This document shows positions 7,391 through 10,000 of a stretch of 10,000 nt of DNA, in pieces. The stretch comes from Methanospirillum hungatei (GTDB taxonomy: Archaea; Halobacteriota; Methanomicrobia; Methanomicrobiales; Methanospirillaceae). Position 1 is the first letter of the stretch. Each line of letters begins with the position of its first letter. Location: assembly GCF_020216685.1 (NCBI RefSeq), contig NZ_JAIWNS010000086.1, positions 1-10,000 on the forward strand, written 5' to 3'. The translations under genes and the position numbers were made by a program. The notes beneath the pieces were generated by a model that saw nothing but the letters and a program-made list of their open reading frames with translations, was not told the DNA's origin and ran no database searches.

Positions 7391-7425
7391 TAGAACTGCT
7401 ACACGTGTTACAACTGTTACATGGG
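7391..7425 (-). repeat. Right copy of 35-bp inverted repeat bracketing the AAA/nuclease gene
   Basis: On the minus strand this reads CCCATGTAACAGTTGTAACA and ends GTAGCAGTTCTA, the inverse of 5372-5406. It keeps the 9-bp phasing (TGTAACAGT, TGTAACACG, TGTAGCAGT). It starts 58 bp after the AAA/nuclease stop codon. The T-rich sequence just outside it (7426-7440) could serve as an archaeal transcription stop. Confidence 0.85.
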
Positions 7426-7583
7426 TTTTATTTTAACTTTCAGTCAATATTTCCTGCTAAAATTCAAAACTGGTAAATATGCTGCAAAAAGGGGGCCCCT
7501 CATGCAGACGTATCAATAATTTTAATTGGAGAGGTGGCGGGGAACATCCCTCTCAATCCTATTCGGTCATCAGAAGAAACACT

Positions 7584-8258
7584 TCATGGAAGGTCATCAT
7601 ATCTCCCACCCTCATATCCGCAGAGACCGGTTCGGGGGGAATTACATATCGGGAGCAGGTAGCATTCGTCCAGGCCTTCATCAGAACTGCAGTCCTCACA
7701 CAGCACAGTAAAATCATCATCTTCATTATAATGATAAATGGCTGGTTTCCCACATTTCGTGCAGGGGAATTCCATTGCATCATTCATGCCAGCCATAATG
7801 ATCTTCTCCTTTTTCTTATGCCATGCAATGGAATCGGCAACCTTCAGCCTGAGTTCGGTAGTTGTCCCAAAATCGTATTCATAGGAAAATGTCATCCCTG
7901 GTATCAGAACATTCTGTATTTTTACCTTCATTGATTTCGTATCACCAAAAAAATCGTCATTACCTGATTCAGAATTGGAAATATACTCAGTTCCGTTGAT
8001 ACGAAATGCACTTAAATGACCACAACATTCAACCCAGATCTCCCGGAGGGATTCATCAAGATCATCCAGCGTTGCGTCAGGTTTGACCAGGAGAACCATC
8101 CAGTATGGAGAAGATCTTGGGGTATCAACCATTATGGCATATCGGATATCTCCTGACTCTTCAGCGTGTATTTTCTTCAGATGTGTTATTGCGGTCCGCT
8201 TGGTTATCGGTTCTTTGCAGATGTAACAGGTTCCGGGTGCAGCAGCTTGTTTAGCCAT
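7584..8258 (-). CDS. Zinc-finger protein with pRiA4b ORF-3-like domain
   Basis: The product is 224 aa. The N-terminus carries a C2H2-like zinc finger: C11-x2-C14, then H26-x4-H31 (CYICKEP...THLKKIH). Residues 50-145 resemble the plasmid pRiA4b ORF-3-like family (PF07929 type), with LDDLDESLREIWVECCGHLS and the signature YEYDFG (127-131, followed by TTTELRLKV). A second zinc site follows: C166-x2-C169 and C187-x2-C190 (CTKCGKP...CEDC), with three more Cys at 199, 205 and 213. The function of the family is not known; nucleic-acid binding is a fair guess from the zinc fingers. It is cytoplasmic, with no signal or membrane segment. The start at 8258 has no clear ribosome-binding site. The gene is divergent from 8329-8634 across a 70-bp spacer. 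The 250 bp between this gene and the AAA/nuclease gene hold the right inverted repeat and the palindrome GGGGCCCC near 7492, and no gene. Confidence 0.85.
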   Translation of the reverse strand: MAKQAAAPGTCYICKEPITKRTAITHLKKIHAEESGDIRYAIMVDTPRSSPYWMVLLVKPDATLDDLDESLREIWVECCGHLSAFRINGTEYISNSESGNDDFFGDTKSMKVKIQNVLIPGMTFSYEYDFGTTTELRLKVADSIAWHKKKEKIIMAGMNDAMEFPCTKCGKPAIYHYNEDDDFTVLCEDCSSDEGLDECYLLPICNSPRTGLCGYEGGRYDDLP

Positions 8259-8328
8259 GAAAAGAGTGTTGGATGCTCATATTGAAAAGAGTATTTCTTC
8301 AGGTCTCTCTTCATAGAAAACCAATCCG

Positions 8329-8634
8329 ATGAAAGCAGTTCTTATATTGAATGGTTCTGAAAGAGATTTGACATCTCTGATTGAGATAACGAATATCTCC
8401 ATGGATACAGAACAGAATACCAATACCTTCCTGGCACACCCCCAGGATTTCTCTACCGGAGATATTCATAAACCCTTGTTACGTAAACAGGGAGTTCTGT
8501 ATATGGCAGCCGGAAAGAGAAAAAATCTGACTGCTTTGTATCTTGAAATGCTTCATCCGGTTGCTGAAAATAAATGGAATCCAGTGTTCCCGTGTTGGGT
8601 AGAGGGCCCTGGCGGTCAGTGGTATATGAAGTGA
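8329..8634 (+). CDS. Small hypothetical protein, 101 aa
   Basis: I do not recognise this protein. It is soluble, and codon use looks like that of its neighbours. It starts MKAVLILNGSERDLTSL and ends PCWVEGPGGQWYMK. A run of seven T 16 bp after its stop is a plausible transcription end, which supports a real gene. No Shine-Dalgarno precedes the ATG. It is divergent from the zinc-finger gene, and the 70-bp spacer has room for two archaeal promoters. It could also be a decayed fragment of a longer gene. Confidence 0.5.
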   Translation: MKAVLILNGSERDLTSLIEITNISMDTEQNTNTFLAHPQDFSTGDIHKPLLRKQGVLYMAAGKRKNLTALYLEMLHPVAENKWNPVFPCWVEGPGGQWYMK

Positions 8635-8649
8635 AAATAATTCAGATAC

Positions 8650-8656
8650 TTTTTTT
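8650..8656 (+). terminator. Oligo-T run after the 101-aa gene
   Basis: Seven consecutive T begin 16 bp after the stop codon at 8634. This fits intrinsic archaeal termination, which needs a T-run but no hairpin. Confidence 0.4.
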
Positions 8657-8673
8657 CAAGCCAATTGCTCCTT

Positions 8674-8707
8674 ATGAAGCTTCTTCTGACCGGTGAAGAA
8701 ACTTCAT
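8674..8707 (+). promoter_or_regulatory. Long hairpin upstream of the protease gene
   Basis: ATGAAGCTTCTTC (8674-8686) pairs with GAAGAAACTTCAT (8695-8707) at 12 of 13 positions, with one C-A mismatch, around an 8-base loop TGACCGGT. No T-run follows, so it is not a standard terminator. It ends 51 bp before the protease ATG. It could be an RNA structure in the protease leader or a binding site for a dimeric regulator. Confidence 0.5.
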
Positions 8708-8758
8708 GATTCAGTACATCAGATATCTGGTATTCATATCTTCTGCGGGGGAGTATCC

Positions 8759-10000
8759 ATGAATTTTTCAGAAAAAAATCTCCGATATGCAGGAATTGGA
8801 ATAAGTATCCTGCTATGTCTCCTGATACCATCTGTATTGGCAGGACCGTCTGATACCTGGTTTCCTGATAATCGATGGATCCAGCAAATTTCAGGTCAGA
8901 ATTATCAGAATACGATCCAGGTATCTGAAGAATATGCACCTGACCGGCTTATTGTCCGGTATAAACCAGAATCGGTGAAAAGCCAGTCTGCCATGATGTC
9001 GGTACAGGCGATGGCAAATGCTGAGGCTGGCTCACGGGTAGTTCGTGATCTCGGCACAAGCGGAGCGATGGGAATGCAGGTCGTACAGGTGACTGGAACA
9101 AGCCTTACACGTGCAATGGAGGTCTATGAAACAAATCCCGATGTCCTGTACGTGGAACCTGATTACAAGATATCCCTCAGTCCGATTGAAAAAACCGGGA
9201 CATCTGCTCCGATTCAGGCCCAGAGTTTTCGGGCGGCAGGAGCGGGGTGGCCGAATGATCCTGGGTATTCCCAGCTCTGGGGCCTTGAAAATACCGGACA
9301 AGCCCCCTTTTATGGAAAATCAGGGGCAGATATCAAGGCTCCGTTAGCCTGGGGGGCGACAACCGGATCATCATCGGTTGTGATAGCGCTCATTGATACC
9401 GGCGTTGATTATTCCCACCCTGATCTTGCTTCGAATATCTGGCAAAATCCGGGTGAGTTTTTAAATGGGGCTGATGATGATGGAAATGGCTATATTGACG
9501 ATATCAGGGGCTGGAATTTTGTCTCAAAAAATAATGATCCCATGGATGATAACGGACATGGGACACATTGTGCCGGGACCATGGCAGCCGTCGGGAACAA
9601 TGGCATCGGCGTGACCGGGGTTAGCTGGAATGCAAAGATCATGCCTTTGAAGTTCCTTGACTCGAAGGGATCAGGGTACACATCCGATGCTATCTCGGCA
9701 ATCCTGTATGCAACCCAGAAAGGAGTCCCCATCATCTCCTGTTCATTCAGCGGGCCGGGAGAGTCCCTTGCTCTTAAGGAGGCGATAGACTCCTCTTCTG
9801 CCCTCTTTATCTGTGCAGCGGGGAATGCTGGTGCAAACTCTGATATCACTCCCCAGTATCCGGCTGCATATCCAAGTTCACAGATCATTTCAGTTGCAGC
9901 TTCCACCTATCACGACACTCTGGCTACGTTCTCCAATTATGGGACCAGTTCAGTCGATATTGCTGCTCCGGGAGTAAGCATTTACAGCACGACGAAATCC
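8759..10000 (+). CDS. Secreted subtilisin-like serine protease (S8 family), 3' end outside window
   Basis: The frame is open from the ATG at 8759 to the window end (414 codons). Residues 1-28 are a signal peptide: a short charged start, the hydrophobic core IGISILLCLLIPSV, and a likely cut after VLA28. Residues 58-140 are an inhibitor-I9-like propeptide (PDRLIVRYKPESV ... PDVLYVEPDY) that would fold and inhibit the enzyme before activation. The catalytic domain starts near NDPGYSQLWGLENTG (166-180). The catalytic Asp213 is in ALIDTGVDYSHPDL, His267 is in NGHGTHCAGT and the oxyanion Asn355 is in AAGNAG. The catalytic Ser (GTSMA box) should lie just past the window edge. DDDGNGYIDD (239-248) resembles a calcium-binding loop. 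The enzyme would degrade or process proteins outside the cell. GGGGGAG just before the ATG may serve as ribosome-binding site. No later part, such as an S-layer anchor or PKD repeats, can be judged here. Confidence 0.93.
   Translation, partial: MNFSEKNLRYAGIGISILLCLLIPSVLAGPSDTWFPDNRWIQQISGQNYQNTIQVSEEYAPDRLIVRYKPESVKSQSAMMSVQAMANAEAGSRVVRDLGTSGAMGMQVVQVTGTSLTRAMEVYETNPDVLYVEPDYKISLSPIEKTGTSAPIQAQSFRAAGAGWPNDPGYSQLWGLENTGQAPFYGKSGADIKAPLAWGATTGSSSVVIALIDTGVDYSHPDLASNIWQNPGEFLNGADDDGNGYIDDIRGWNFVSKNNDPMDDNGHGTHCAGTMAAVGNNGIGVTGVSWNAKIMPLKFLDSKGSGYTSDAISAILYATQKGVPIISCSFSGPGESLALKEAIDSSSALFICAAGNAGANSDITPQYPAAYPSSQIISVAASTYHDTLATFSNYGTSSVDIAAPGVSIYSTTKS

Larger units (their letters stand above)
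5372..7425 (+). mobile_element. Putative 2.05-kb cassette bounded by inverted repeats, no transposase
   Basis: Two 35-bp inverted repeats enclose 2,054 bp with exactly one gene, the AAA-ATPase-like/PD-(D/E)XK protein. The layout resembles a mobile unit moved in trans, or a unit whose single protein serves its own spread. Genes of this family often occur in many copies in one genome (family knowledge), which would fit. Against this, I see no clear target-site duplication: the outer flanks are ATTGAAG on the left and TTTTATT on the right. No transposase is present. The repeats could instead be binding sites of a regulator or nucleoid protein. Confidence 0.35.

Noticed and set aside
7479..7934. 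151-codon plus-strand open frame
   Set aside because: Most of it lies opposite the zinc-finger/pRiA4b-like gene, whose motifs are clear. The product here has no sensible composition.
8219..8250. ATGTAACAGG...GCAGCAGC resembling the 35-bp inverted repeat
   Set aside because: It lies in the coding sequence of the zinc finger (Cys-Tyr-Ile-Cys codons). The 9-bp phasing is absent, so it is coincidence.
8258..8292. TGAAAAGAGT twice, 25 bp apart, between divergent genes
   Set aside because: It is ten bases long, and one copy overlaps the start codon of the zinc-finger gene. There is no further symmetry, so probably chance.
8616..8939. 107-codon minus-strand open frame
   Set aside because: It covers the hairpin and the signal-peptide coding region of the protease on the opposite strand, and no family resemblance is seen.
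9490..9906. 138-codon minus-strand open frame
   Set aside because: It is antisense to the catalytic domain of the subtilisin-like protease and is a shadow of its codon bias.

Overview
The window reads like a methanogenic archaeon of the Methanospirillum/Methanomicrobiales type. This is an inference from three things: gene style (moderate GC, many CCG/GGA/ATA codons, TATA-type promoters with little or no Shine-Dalgarno), gene content (VIT-VWA protein, AAA-ATPase-like/DUF1703 protein, pRiA4b ORF-3-like zinc protein, secreted subtilase), and loose packing. No rRNA or tRNA gene was seen, so the taxon is not proven.

Layout. (1) Positions 2-304 hold the 3' end of a gene with an excisionase-type helix-turn-helix. 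(2) Positions 352-2844 hold a VIT + von Willebrand A gene broken by one in-frame TAG (1351-1353) that falls inside the VWA domain and splits its metal-binding site. (3) On the minus strand, 2972-3913 is an unrecognised 313-aa protein. (4) A 392-bp AT-rich gap follows. (5) On the minus strand, 4306-5217 is a full-length Mrr-type restriction endonuclease. (6) A 555-bp AT-rich gap holds palindromes, short direct repeats and one solitary CRISPR-repeat-like end. (7) On the plus strand, 5773-7332 is an AAA-ATPase-like protein with a C-terminal PD-(D/E)XK nuclease. (8) On the minus strand, 7584-8258 is a zinc-finger/pRiA4b ORF-3-like protein. (9) On the plus strand, 8329-8634 is a possible 101-aa orphan. 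(10) On the plus strand, from 8759 and running off the window, is a secreted subtilisin-like protease.

The most striking non-coding signal is a 35-bp inverted repeat (5372-5406 and 7391-7425, 31/35 identical) that brackets the AAA/nuclease gene in a 2,054-bp unit. Each copy is built of three tandem 9-bp units. No transposase is present. The unit could be a passenger or MITE-like mobile cassette, or a pair of regulatory or protein-binding sites around a selfish or defence gene. With the neighbouring Mrr gene and the AT-rich spacers, 2.9-7.5 kb looks like a small accessory/defence islet between more ordinary genes.

There is no sign that the genes form one pathway. Strands alternate, gaps are long, and only the first two genes (47 bp apart, same strand) look co-transcribed.
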